Below, one piece after another: positions 45,549-53,850 of a stretch of 64,000 nt of DNA. The DNA comes from Nonomuraea cavernae (GTDB lineage: Bacteria > Actinomycetota > Actinomycetes > Streptosporangiales > Streptosporangiaceae), in assembly GCF_014646355.1 (NCBI RefSeq), contig NZ_BMNH01000034.1:1-64000 (forward strand), given 5' to 3'. Position 1 is the stretch's first letter. Each line of letters opens with the position of its first letter. The translations under genes were made by a program, and so were the position numbers. The notes below the pieces were generated by a model. It was not told where the DNA came from and did not search any database. It saw only the letters and a program-made list of their open reading frames with translations.

Positions 45549-45886
45549 CCGCTGATGACGCCGACCGCGGCGCTGATCGCGGCGACCGCCTCTGCCGCCT
45601 TTCTGACGTCCTCGGCAGCCGCTCCCCCAGAGGTGAGCAGGTCGCGTACGCGCCGGGCCGCGGACATCAGCCGTCTGGTCGGCTGATCGGGAGACTCCTC
45701 GATGCCGGCGCGAAGCTCTCGCGCGGCTTGCGCACCGGAACCGGCCTCCACCGACCCCTGCTGGATCAGTTGCTCCAGCGTGTCCAGGGACGCTTGCAGT
45801 TGGAGGAAAACGTGCTGTGTTTCGGAGTTGTACGTGTTTTCGATGTACTTCTGGCGCTTGATTGGGCCGTAGTTGTTCACCTGCAT
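45545..45886 (-). CDS. 113-aa helical protein with N-terminal NYG/Q motif
   Basis: The protein starts MQVNNYGPIKRQKYIENTYN, a short polar segment aligning with the N-terminus of the downstream protein as [IV]-x-N-Y-G-x-I-x-x-Q-x-Y. The rest (about 25-110) is amphipathic helix, Ala/Glu/Arg-rich, with a hydrophobic Gly/Ala end (AISAAVGVISG). GAGGGGG lies about 6 bases before ATG 45886; upstream in-frame starts run into AT-rich DNA. Function unknown. The coding start and upstream 100 bases are markedly AT-richer than the surroundings, suggesting acquisition. Confidence 0.65.
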   Translation of the reverse strand: MQVNNYGPIKRQKYIENTYNSETQHVFLQLQASLDTLEQLIQQGSVEAGSGAQAARELRAGIEESPDQPTRRLMSAARRVRDLLTSGGAAAEDVRKAAEAVAAISAAVGVISG

Positions 45887-45983
45887 AGCGATCCCCCTCG
45901 CTGCGGAATACGGAGCGACAACTTTGATGTATTCCGAAATAAGGGAAATGTCAATCAGTGACAAAGTGTACTTATGAGACAAA

Positions 45984-47408
45984 TTAGGCGGGGGTGAAGC
46001 GGACCTGGCGGGTGGCCGGGTCGGCCCGGGTGAGTCGTACGGTGATGTGCTCGCCGAGGGGGAGAGGGCCGTCACAGGGGGCGATCACGGCGGGGTCCGC
46101 GAGCTGGACCTGGCCGTCGCCGCGACGCTCGTCCACATCGATCACCATGGCCTCGAACGCCTGGCCGACCCGGTCGCGTAACAGGAACGCCTCCACCAGA
46201 TCGACGCAGGCGCGCTCCACCGCCGAGGAGCGGCGAGCCGCGGCCGACATCAGGCCGGGCAGCTCGTCCAGGGCCCGGGCGACGTCGGAGGGGATCGGCT
46301 CGCCAGCCGCGATCGCCAGGCACACCTCGGTGGCGTAGCGGTCGACCAGGCGGCGCAGCGGGGCCGTCACGTGCGTGTAGGGCGCGGCCACGGCGGCGTG
46401 GTCGGCCAGCGGGGGTGGCTCGCCGTTGAAGGACACGTAGCCGGAGCCGCGCAGCAGCACCCTCGACTCGTGCAGGAACGCCGCCTGCCGCGCGTTGGCC
46501 GGGTCGAGGTCGTGCACCACCTGGCCGTAGCCGGCGCCGTCGGGCCACGGGACGTCCAGCGCCGCCGCCACCCGGCGCACCTTGTCCAGGTCGCGCGGCT
46601 GCGGCGCGGGCAGCACGCGCAGCACGCCGATCTCGGCGTCGAGCATCATGGAGGCCGCCGCCATGCCGGTGAGCAGGGAGAGCTGCGCGTTCCACGCCTC
46701 GGCGGGCAGCGGCAGCCGGTAGGTGAGCCGGTAGCCGCCGTCGGTGGTCACCACGTCCTGCTCGGGGGTGGGCAGCGTGACGCCGCCGCGCTCGCGCTCC
46801 AGCGCCAGCCGGAGCGCGCCGATCTCGGCCAGCAGGCCGAGGGTGCCGTCGGCGGTGCCGGTCTCGACGGCCGCCTGCACGTAGGCGTAGTCGAGCCGCT
46901 CCCGGCTGCGGATCAACGCCCGCCGGACGTCGGCGCCGACCGTGCGGCCCTCGGCGTCGAGGTCGACGCACCACACCGCGGCCGGTCGGGTGACGCCGGG
47001 CAGCAGGCTGGCGCCGCCCTCGGACAGCACCCGCGGGTGCAGCGGCACGCTGCCGGTGGGCAGGTAGACGGTGGCGCCCCGGGAGCGGGCCTCGGTGTCG
47101 ATGACCCCGCCCGGCCGTACGAACGCGCCGACGTCGGCGATCGCGTACCAGACGCGGTAGCCGCCGCGCAGCCGTTCGAGGTGGACGGCCTGGTCGAGGT
47201 CCATCGAGCCGGGCGGGTCGATGGTGACGAACGGCAGGTCGGTCAGGTCCTTGCCGTCGAGCCTGGGCACCTCGGCCACCCACTCGGCCTCGTCGAGCAC
47301 GCGCGAGGGGAAGGCGTCGGGCAGCCCGGACTCGCGCCGGATGCGCGCGAACCCGTCCTCCAGCCTGGCGGGGACCTCGCCGGGGATCTGAACGCTCGTC
47401 TTCGACAC
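45984..47408 (-). CDS. RNB-domain exoribonuclease (RNase II/R family)
   Basis: A 474-aa, short RNase II-family protein: an RNB catalytic domain with a C-terminal S1-like segment and no N-terminal cold-shock domains. The metal-binding motif is IDPPGSMDLDQA: Asp64, Asp70 and Asp72 are kept, while the fourth Asp of classical RNase II (DxDD) is Gln73. The RNA-channel motif HVTAPLRRLVDR (about 350-362) is present. It should degrade RNA 3' to 5', if active. Placed convergent to the HelY side and adjacent to the exonuclease, as in other actinobacteria. Confidence 0.88.
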   Translation of the reverse strand: MSKTSVQIPGEVPARLEDGFARIRRESGLPDAFPSRVLDEAEWVAEVPRLDGKDLTDLPFVTIDPPGSMDLDQAVHLERLRGGYRVWYAIADVGAFVRPGGVIDTEARSRGATVYLPTGSVPLHPRVLSEGGASLLPGVTRPAAVWCVDLDAEGRTVGADVRRALIRSRERLDYAYVQAAVETGTADGTLGLLAEIGALRLALERERGGVTLPTPEQDVVTTDGGYRLTYRLPLPAEAWNAQLSLLTGMAAASMMLDAEIGVLRVLPAPQPRDLDKVRRVAAALDVPWPDGAGYGQVVHDLDPANARQAAFLHESRVLLRGSGYVSFNGEPPPLADHAAVAAPYTHVTAPLRRLVDRYATEVCLAIAAGEPIPSDVARALDELPGLMSAAARRSSAVERACVDLVEAFLLRDRVGQAFEAMVIDVDERRGDGQVQLADPAVIAPCDGPLPLGEHITVRLTRADPATRQVRFTPA

Positions 47409-47429
47409 GCGGTCAACGTACCGTGGCGG

Positions 47430-48323
47430 TCAACGGGGCAGCGCGTCGAGCAGGCGGTTGAGCGGGCTGTCCAGGCCGTAGCGGTCGGCGAGCCGGACGA
47501 GGGCCTCGGGGTCGCGGGGCTTGGCCGGGAGCGTCAGGTCGGCGGCGGGCAGGGGCGCGTCGGGGGCGACCCGTACGACGTCGGGCGCGACCCGGAGGTA
47601 GTCGCGGGCGGCGGCCAGGCGGGTGCGGCTGCCCGCCGGGAAGCCCTCCGTGACGCCCGCGTCGAGGGCGGACAGCAGCGCGTCGAGCGAGCCGAAGCGG
47701 GTGATGAGGGAGGCGGCCGTCTTCTCGCCCACGCCCGCGACCCCCGGCAGGCCGTCGCTGGGGTCGCCGCGCAGCGTGGCGAAGTCGGCGTAGGCGCGCC
47801 CGGGGATGCCGTACTTGGCCGTGACGAACGCCTCGTCCACCGTCTGCAGGTTGCGGATGCCGCGCACGGTGTAGAGGACCCGCACCGGACGCGAGTCGTC
47901 GACCAGCTGGAACAGGTCGCGGTCGCCCGTCACGATGTCGACCGCCCCGCCTGCCCGGTGGGTGAGGGTGCCGATCACGTCGTCGGCCTCGTAGCCGGGG
48001 GCCTCCAGCCGGGCGATGCCCACGGCGTCGAGCACCTCCTCGATGACCGGGATCTGGGGCACCAGCGTGTCGGGCACCTCCTCGACGTCGCCGTGGGCGA
48101 CCCGGTGCGCCTTGTACGTGGGGATGGCCGCGACGCGGAAGGCGGGCCGCCAGTCGGCGTCCATGGTGGCGGCCATCCCGGTGGGGGAGTGGGCGCGCAC
48201 CAGGGTGGCGATCATGTCGATCAGCCCGCGCACCGCGTTGACCGGCATGCCGTCGGGCGCCGTGATCGAGTCGGGGATGCCGTAGAAGGCCCGGAAGTAG
48301 AGCGAGGGAGTGTCCAGAAGCAT
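47430..48323 (-). CDS. 5'-3' exonuclease (Pol I N-domain/FEN family)
   Basis: A 297-aa stand-alone homologue of the DNA polymerase I 5' nuclease. Acidic metal sites include LLDTPSLYFRAFYG, YEADDVIGTL and VDIVTGDRDLFQLV. The helix-3-turn motif GLPGVAGVGEKTAASLITRFGSLDALL is near residues 190-215. The start could be ATG 48323 or GTG 48329. It presumably processes flaps or RNA primers. The M. tuberculosis orthologue (Rv2090) lies in the same neighbourhood after helY. Confidence 0.9.
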   Translation of the reverse strand: MLLDTPSLYFRAFYGIPDSITAPDGMPVNAVRGLIDMIATLVRAHSPTGMAATMDADWRPAFRVAAIPTYKAHRVAHGDVEEVPDTLVPQIPVIEEVLDAVGIARLEAPGYEADDVIGTLTHRAGGAVDIVTGDRDLFQLVDDSRPVRVLYTVRGIRNLQTVDEAFVTAKYGIPGRAYADFATLRGDPSDGLPGVAGVGEKTAASLITRFGSLDALLSALDAGVTEGFPAGSRTRLAAARDYLRVAPDVVRVAPDAPLPAADLTLPAKPRDPEALVRLADRYGLDSPLNRLLDALPR

Positions 48324-48370
48324 GAGCACGGGTCCATGGTCGCACTCCTGGCGGCCCCTCGCGGATCCTC

Positions 48371-49543
48371 CTACGCGCCGCCCGGGCCCAGGATGCCCAC
48401 CGCGAGGAGGCAGGCGTCGTCCTCCGGGTTGGGGCCGCCGATGTCGTCGAGGACGCGGTCCAGGCCCGCGTCGAGGTCGCCGCCCCGCAGTTGCGAGGCG
48501 GCCTTCAGCACCAGGTCGAGACCTTCGTCGATGTCGCGGGTGCGCCGCTCCACCAGCCCGTCGGTGAACATCAGCAGCAGGTCGCCGCCGCGCAGCTCGG
48601 TCCGGGCCGGCTGGTACGGCTGGCCGCACGCGGCGCCCAGCAGCACGCCCTTCGGCTGGTCGAGCGGCCGGGCGGTGCCGTCGCGCACCAGGATGGGCGC
48701 CAGGTTGCCCGCCCTGGCCCAGCTGAAGACCCGGGCCGAGGTGTCGAGGTGGCCGATCACCGCGGTGGCCGTGGTCTCCTCCAGCCGATGGATGACCAGC
48801 TCGTTCAGCCAGGTGAGCAGCACTTCGGCGGGCTCGCCGGTCATCGTCAGCCCGATCAGGGCGTGCCGCAGCTGCGCCATGCGCGCGATCGCGGGCAGGC
48901 CGTGTCCCGAGACGTCCCCGATCGCGAGCAGCACCCGGCCGTCGGGCAGCGGCGCGGCCTCGAACCAGTCGCCGCCCAGGCTCGCCGTCTTCTCGGCCGG
49001 CACGTAGCGCACCGCGATCCTGGTCTCCGGCAGGTCGAGGCAGCCGACGGGCTCGGGCAGGATGGCCTCGCGCAGCGCCAGCATGACGTGGCGCTCCTCG
49101 GCCGCCTTCTCTCTGGCCTCCAGCAGCTGGCGGCGCGACTCCGACATGATCCGCTCGGCCCGGCGGCGGCCGGTGATGTCCTGGACGACGCCGTGCACGC
49201 GGGCCGGCCCGCCGGGCGACGCGAGCGGCTCCAGCACGACGCGCAGGTCGCGCAGCTCGCCGCCGCGCCGGATGCGGAACTCCGCCTGCGCCGACCGTCC
49301 GTCCCGCAGCACCTCCGCCAGCAGCCGGGCCAGCGCCTTGCGGTCGGCCGGCTCCACGTGCGCGGTCAGGTCCGCGAGCCGGACCGGGCCGGCGTCGCGA
49401 TGCCTGCCGAAGATCGTGAAGACCTGGTCGGACCAGGTCGCCTCACCGGTGCGCAGGTCCCACTCGGCCCAGCCCATGTTGCCCAGCCGCTGGGCGTGGG
49501 CGAGCCGTGCGGCCAGCAACTCGCAGTCGCCTGGGGCGCTCAC
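48371..49543 (-). CDS. PAS-SpoIIE (PP2C-type) protein phosphatase
   Basis: A 390-aa signalling protein. N-terminal PAS domain (about 10-125: LGNMGWAEWDLRTGEATWSDQVFTIFG), a short coiled linker, then a SpoIIE/PP2C phosphatase (about 165-388). The phosphatase has GGDWFEAAPLPDGRVLLAIGDVSGHGLPA, ELLRGGDLLLMFTDGLVERR and EDDACLLAVG. Such proteins dephosphorylate anti-sigma-factor antagonists in actinobacteria. No anti-sigma or antagonist gene is adjacent, so the partner is encoded elsewhere. No membrane segment. Confidence 0.9.
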   Translation of the reverse strand: MSAPGDCELLAARLAHAQRLGNMGWAEWDLRTGEATWSDQVFTIFGRHRDAGPVRLADLTAHVEPADRKALARLLAEVLRDGRSAQAEFRIRRGGELRDLRVVLEPLASPGGPARVHGVVQDITGRRRAERIMSESRRQLLEAREKAAEERHVMLALREAILPEPVGCLDLPETRIAVRYVPAEKTASLGGDWFEAAPLPDGRVLLAIGDVSGHGLPAIARMAQLRHALIGLTMTGEPAEVLLTWLNELVIHRLEETTATAVIGHLDTSARVFSWARAGNLAPILVRDGTARPLDQPKGVLLGAACGQPYQPARTELRGGDLLLMFTDGLVERRTRDIDEGLDLVLKAASQLRGGDLDAGLDRVLDDIGGPNPEDDACLLAVGILGPGGA

Positions 49544-49751
49544 GAAGCCTCACACTCGCATGCAGTGGAACGGGACATTCGGCTCACAGTACGTCATCGA
49601 AGAAGTGCGTACGGTGGGGATGGCTTGTGCTGTGGTGAGAGCTTTCCGGGATTTTAGGCGGCGGGATCCGAGCGGATTCGGCAGGGAACGGGACGTCCGG
49701 ACGGCTCCCGCCCGCGCCACCCGGCCGGAAATCCGGGCCGGGCGGTCCGAG

Positions 49752-49757
49752 TAGATT
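49752..49757 (+). promoter_or_regulatory. Leaderless-type -10 of the PepE-like gene
   Basis: TAGATT lies 7 bases before GTG 49765 and 10 before ATG 49768. No ribosome site follows. The rest of the 220-bp divergent gap shows no clear structure. Confidence 0.45.
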
Positions 49758-49764
49758 TGTCTCT

Positions 49765-50874
49765 GTGATGTCCTCAGACCTGTATCCCGTTTCCCGCCTG
49801 GCCGCCGTCCAGGAGGCCACCGCCAAGGCCGGCATCGACGCCCTGCTGCTCACCCCCGGGCCCGATCTGCGTTACGTGACCGGCTACGACGCCAAGCCGC
49901 TGGAGCGGCTGACGTGCCTGGTGGTGCCGGCCGCGGGCGAGCCGTACATGATGGTGCCGCGCCTGGAGCTGCCCGCCGCGCAGGCGTCGCCGGCCTCGCG
50001 GCTGGGGCTGGAGTTCGTCGCGTGGGACGAGACCGACGATCCCTACCGGATCGCGGCGGCGCGGCTGGGGCGGCCGGGCACCGTGGGGCTGGCCGACCGG
50101 ATGTGGGCGATGTCCTCGCTGCGCTTCCGCGACGTGCTGCCCGGCGCCGAGCAGGTGCTGGCCGGCGGCGTGCTGCGCGAGCTGCGGATGCGCAAGTCGC
50201 CCGCCGAGGTCGCGGCGCTGCGCGAGGCGGGGGAGGCGATCGACGCGGTGCACCGGCAGGTGCCCGGCCTCCTGCGGGCCGGCCGCACCGAGCGGGAGGT
50301 GGCCCGCGACATCGCCGAGGCGATCCTGGCCGCCGGCCACGACACGGTCGACTTCGTGATCGTCGCCTCCGGCCCCAACGGCGCCAGCCCGCACCACGAG
50401 GTGTCCGACCGGGTGATCCAGGCGGGCGAGCCGGTCGTGGTCGACATCGGCGGCCAGCTGCACAACGGCTACTGCTCCGACTCCACCCGCACCTACTCCG
50501 TGGGCGAGCCGCCGGCCGACTTCGCCGCCTACTACGAGGTGCTGCGCCGGGCCCAGGACGCCGCCTGCGCCGCCGTACGGCCGGGCGTGCCGTGCGAGTC
50601 GATCGACGCGGCGGCCCGTGACCTCATCGCCGAGGCCGGTTTCGGCGACCACTTCATCCACCGCACCGGGCACGGCATCGGCATCGAGACGCACGAGGAG
50701 CCCTACATCGTCACGGGCAACGCCGAGCCGATGGAGCCGGGCTTCGCGTTCTCCGTCGAGCCGGGCATCTACCTGGCCGGCAGGCACGGCGCCCGGATCG
50801 AGGACATCGTGGTCTGCGGCGAGTCCGGAGGGGAGCGGCTCAACAACACGTCTCGTGAATTGGTGATCGTTTAG
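49765..50874 (+). CDS. pepE: M24-family Xaa-Pro dipeptidase (PepE-like)
   Basis: A 369-aa cytoplasmic metallopeptidase with a creatinase-type N-domain (about 1-130) and a pita-bread catalytic domain. The two-metal ligands are in VVDIGGQLHNGYCSDSTRTY (two Asp), HRTGHGIGIETHEEP (His), FSVEPGIY (Glu) and ARIEDIVV (Glu). It hydrolyses Xaa-Pro dipeptides, useful for final steps of proteasome-derived peptide turnover. It corresponds by position to PepE in M. tuberculosis. GTG start; ATG one codon later is possible. Confidence 0.92.
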   Translation: MMSSDLYPVSRLAAVQEATAKAGIDALLLTPGPDLRYVTGYDAKPLERLTCLVVPAAGEPYMMVPRLELPAAQASPASRLGLEFVAWDETDDPYRIAAARLGRPGTVGLADRMWAMSSLRFRDVLPGAEQVLAGGVLRELRMRKSPAEVAALREAGEAIDAVHRQVPGLLRAGRTEREVARDIAEAILAAGHDTVDFVIVASGPNGASPHHEVSDRVIQAGEPVVVDIGGQLHNGYCSDSTRTYSVGEPPADFAAYYEVLRRAQDAACAAVRPGVPCESIDAAARDLIAEAGFGDHFIHRTGHGIGIETHEEPYIVTGNAEPMEPGFAFSVEPGIYLAGRHGARIEDIVVCGESGGERLNNTSRELVIV

Positions 50875-50912
50875 GCAGAATCGGGGGGACATGTACCTTT
50901 CCGAGGAGTTCT

Positions 50913-52064
50913 GTGCCGATGACTGCTGACCGGGCCCTGCCGACCGACGAGGCGCGCGACCTGATCGAGCTGACGCGTGATCTGGTCGCCAAGGAGGTCG
51001 CGCCCCGCGCGGCGGCCGACGAGGCGGCCGGGAGGTTCCCGCGCGAGGTGTTCGCCACGCTTGGCGCCTCCGGGCTGCTCGGCTTGCCCTACCCCGAGGA
51101 GCACGGCGGCGGGGCCCAGCCGCAGGAGGTCTATCTGCAGGTCGTGGAGGAGCTCGCGGCCGGCTGGCTGACCGTCGGGCTGGGCACCTCGGTGCACACG
51201 CTCTCCTGCTTCCCCGTGGCGGCGTACGGCGACGAGGAGCAGAAGGCCTCGCTGCTGCCCGCCATGCTCGGCGGCGACCTGCTGGGCGCCTACTGCCTGT
51301 CGGAGCCCCAGTCGGGCTCCGACGCCGCGGCGCTGACCACCAGGGCGGTGCCCGGCCCCGACGGCTACGCGGTCGACGGCGTCAAGGCGTGGATCACCCA
51401 CGGCGGCGTCGCCGACTTCTACCTGCTGATGGCCCGCACCGGCGAGCCGGGCGCGCGCGGCATCTCCTGCCTGCACGTCCCCGCCGGGCTCGACGGCCTC
51501 TCCTACGGCGAGCCCGAGCACAAGATGGGCATGCGCTCCTCGCCGACCGCCCAGGTCCGCTTCGACGGTGTACGCCTGCCGCGCGAGGCCCTGGTCGGAG
51601 CCGAGGGCGAGGGCTTCCGCATCGCCATGGCGGCCCTCGACGGCGGCCGGCTCGGCATCGCGGCCTGCGCGGTGGGCGTGGCGCAGGCGGCCCTCGACGC
51701 GGCGCTGTCCTACGCCAGGCAGCGCCGTCAGTTCGGCAGCCGGATCGCCGACTTCCAGGGCGTCTCGTTCATGCTGGCCGACATGGCCACGCAGGTCGCC
51801 GCCGCCCGGGCGCTCTACCTCGACGCCGCCCGGCTGCGTGACGCGGGCCGTCCCTACGGAACGCGGGCGGCGATGGCCAAGTTGTTCGCCACCGACATGT
51901 GCATGAAGGTCACCACCGACGCGGTGCAGGTGTTCGGCGGCTACGGCTACGTCGAGGACTTCCCGGTGGAGCGCTACATGCGCGAGGCCAAGGTGCTGCA
52001 GATCGTCGAGGGCACCAACCAGATCCAGCGCGTGGTCATCGGCCGGGCCCTGACCCGGGACTGA
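50913..52064 (+). CDS. Acyl-CoA dehydrogenase
   Basis: A 383-aa FAD enzyme. It has N-terminal helical domain, middle beta domain (YCLSEPQSGSDAAALTTRA; YAVDGVKAWITHGGVADFYLLMARTG) and C-terminal helical domain (QFGSRIADFQGVSFMLADMATQVAAARALYLDAA). The catalytic base region is VQVFGGYGYVEDFPVERYMREAKVLQIVEGTNQIQ. It introduces the 2,3-double bond into an acyl-CoA; chain length is not apparent. The GTG at 50913 or ATG at 50919 may be the start; GAGGAG precedes both. Confidence 0.93.
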   Translation: MPMTADRALPTDEARDLIELTRDLVAKEVAPRAAADEAAGRFPREVFATLGASGLLGLPYPEEHGGGAQPQEVYLQVVEELAAGWLTVGLGTSVHTLSCFPVAAYGDEEQKASLLPAMLGGDLLGAYCLSEPQSGSDAAALTTRAVPGPDGYAVDGVKAWITHGGVADFYLLMARTGEPGARGISCLHVPAGLDGLSYGEPEHKMGMRSSPTAQVRFDGVRLPREALVGAEGEGFRIAMAALDGGRLGIAACAVGVAQAALDAALSYARQRRQFGSRIADFQGVSFMLADMATQVAAARALYLDAARLRDAGRPYGTRAAMAKLFATDMCMKVTTDAVQVFGGYGYVEDFPVERYMREAKVLQIVEGTNQIQRVVIGRALTRD

Positions 52065-52072
52065 CCGCCGCC

Positions 52073-52609
52073 TCAGCGGGGCTCGCCGCCGGTGGGGCCG
52101 GTCTCGCGCAGGGCCTGCTCGAAGGCGGCGAGGACGTCGGGTGTGAACAGCGTGAACCGCGCCTCGGCCACCCGGGCAGGGGTGGCGCGGACGGTGCCGA
52201 CCGCGATGCGGGCGGCGTCGAGGGCCGGCCAGCCGTAGATCCCGGCGGACACCGCCGGCAGGGCGACGGTGACGGCGCCCAGCTCGTCGGCGACCCGCAG
52301 CGCCTCGCGGTAGCAGGAGGCGAGCAGGTGCGAGCGGTCCTCGGCGCGGGAGTGGACCGGGCCCACGGTGTGGATGACCCACCGGGCGGGCAGGTCGCCC
52401 GCGGTCGTGGCCACCGCCTGGCCGACGGGCAGGCCCCCGCCGTAGCGTGAGGCGCGCAGCTCGCGGCACTCGGCGAGGATCGCCGGGCCGCCGCGCCGGT
52501 GGATGGCCCCGTCGACCCCGCCGCCTCCCAGCAGGCTGGAGTTGGCGGCGTTGACGACGGCGTCGACCTGCTGCTCGGTGATGTCGCCCGCGACGATCGT
52601 GATCCTCAC
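52073..52609 (-). CDS. Macro-domain (ADP-ribose-binding) protein
   Basis: A 178-aa single macro domain. It opens ITIVAGDITEQQVDAVVNAANSSLLGGGGVDGAIHRRGG, with the Asp/Asn pocket residues, and has the phosphate loop VSAGIYGWPALDAARI. Such proteins hydrolyse O-acetyl-ADP-ribose or ADP-ribose from proteins, or bind it. The GTG at 52609 overlaps the stop of the TPR gene (GTGA), so the two are one unit. Convergent with the acyl-CoA dehydrogenase at 9 bp. Confidence 0.92.
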   Translation of the reverse strand: MRITIVAGDITEQQVDAVVNAANSSLLGGGGVDGAIHRRGGPAILAECRELRASRYGGGLPVGQAVATTAGDLPARWVIHTVGPVHSRAEDRSHLLASCYREALRVADELGAVTVALPAVSAGIYGWPALDAARIAVGTVRATPARVAEARFTLFTPDVLAAFEQALRETGPTGGEPR

Positions 52610-53472
52610 GGTGACAGAGTCCGCCTCAGCCCGGCCAGGGCGCGGCGCGCCGTGGCCTGTTCGACGGGCGCCGTGTCGGTGAAGCGGATCTCCTCCAGGT
52701 CGCGCAGGGCCTGCTCGGTGTCGCCGGTCACCGCCCGGATGCGGGCCCTCCGCAGCCGGGTGCGGACCCGGTCGGGGGCCAGGGCGAGCGCATGGGCCAG
52801 CTCGGCCTCGGCGGCGTCGCGCTCGCCGAGCCCGGCGAGCGCCAGCGCGCGGGCCGATCGCACGTCGGCCTCGTCGCTCGGCGAGAGGCCGAGCGACAGG
52901 GCACGGCCGAGGTCGGCCAGGGCGCCGTGGTGGTCGCCCAGGTCGGCGCGGATCTGCCCGCGCCCGGCGAGGGCGGACGCGGCGTCGCGGTTGATGTGCA
53001 GCGCCTGCTCGAAGGCGCTCGCCCCGTCGGCGGGCGAGCCGCTGAGCCACTGCGCGTAGCCGAGCACGGTGAGGGCCCGCACGTCGCCAGGGGCCCGCTG
53101 CACGGCCTGGCGGGACAGGTCGGTGGCGGCGCCGAAGTGGCCCGCGCCCAGCCGGGTCTGCGCCATCTCGGCCAGCACGTGGGCCGCCGCGCAGCCGTCC
53201 TCCAGCAGAGTGTAGGTCAGCAACGCGGTGCGGAAGGCCCGCTCGGCCGACTCCACGTCGCCGTCGGCCCGGGCGATGCGGCCGAGCAGCCGGTAGGCGC
53301 CGCCGAAGCGGCGCTGCAGCCCGCGGCTGCGGGACTTCTCGGCGATGCTGGTGGCGTGGAAGCGGGCGGTGGCGAGGTCTCCGGCCCGCAGGGCGGCCTC
53401 GGCGGCGGCCCAGACGGAGGCGAGCTCCTGAGCGGACGGTCCGGACAGCGGAGAGGCGTCCGCTCCGCTCAT
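52606..53472 (-). CDS. TPR-repeat protein coupled to the macro-domain gene
   Basis: A 288-aa, all-helical, Ala-rich protein of TPR-like repeats. The C-terminal part shows repeated (W/L)xxxGxxxxAxxxFxxAL units, e.g. GYAQWLSGSPADGASAFEQAL and DLGDHHGALADLGRALSLG. AGGAGG precedes ATG 53472. A very long reading frame continues upstream to 55344 but only mirrors the opposite-strand gene. It is the first gene of a two-gene unit and is divergent from the NB-ARC gene across a strong palindrome. Function is inferred only as a scaffold. Confidence 0.85.
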   Translation of the reverse strand: MSGADASPLSGPSAQELASVWAAAEAALRAGDLATARFHATSIAEKSRSRGLQRRFGGAYRLLGRIARADGDVESAERAFRTALLTYTLLEDGCAAAHVLAEMAQTRLGAGHFGAATDLSRQAVQRAPGDVRALTVLGYAQWLSGSPADGASAFEQALHINRDAASALAGRGQIRADLGDHHGALADLGRALSLGLSPSDEADVRSARALALAGLGERDAAEAELAHALALAPDRVRTRLRRARIRAVTGDTEQALRDLEEIRFTDTAPVEQATARRALAGLRRTLSP

Positions 53473-53634
53473 CGAGGCCTCCTCATCCGTGGCCGGATAA
53501 GTCGAGACTCGCTGATCACCGGCCTCCTCGTCAATCAGCCACCAGCGGAAATGTGGTGCGCGGCCGGTGAGCCGTTGATCCTGCGGGGGCACCTTACCAA
53601 AGGTGTGCCCGGCTGTGCGGGTGAAACGAATGTC

Positions 53635-53678
53635 CAATTCGCCCCATAATGACGATTTAGCTGTTATGTGGCGAATTG
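53635..53678. promoter_or_regulatory. 44-bp imperfect palindrome between divergent genes
   Basis: The left arm CAATTCGCCCCATAA (53635-53649) matches the reverse complement of TTATGTGGCGAATTG (53664-53678) at 14 of 15 positions; the spacer is 14 bases. The arm length and spacer suit a dimeric regulator or two-site operator controlling the TPR/macro and NB-ARC genes together. It lies about 160 bases upstream of each start. Confidence 0.65.
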
Positions 53679-53792
53679 AATTGGGAGAAAAGGTGTAAAG
53701 GGAGCAGTCGGTGGATCGCCGATTCGGTGTGGCCGATATCGTGCCATCGGCCGGCACCGGAATGACCGAGGCGCGCGGCCACGCCATTGACG

Positions 53793-53812
53793 CGGGGTTA
53801 CTATGAACCCCG
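53793..53812 (+). repeat. Hairpin enclosing an alternative ATG of the NB-ARC gene
   Basis: CGGGGTT (53793-53799) pairs with AACCCCG (53806-53812); the loop ACTATG contains the upstream ATG at 53803. If folded in mRNA it would hide that start. The GTG at 53851, with GAGG 5 bases upstream, is then the more likely initiator. Confidence 0.5.
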
Positions 53813-53850
53813 TAAAGCGTCTCAGGCGCTCGAAATCCGGCGAGGTAATC

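Larger units (their letters stand above)
53473..53850. other. Divergent regulatory region of the TPR and NB-ARC genes
   Basis: No gene is seen. The region is AT-richer than its surroundings around 53620-53700. It contains the 44-bp imperfect palindrome described separately, a small inverted repeat ACCTT/AAGGT near 53591-53604, and a hairpin whose loop carries an ATG (53793-53812). Promoters for both genes must lie here but are not recognised by sequence. Confidence 0.6.
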
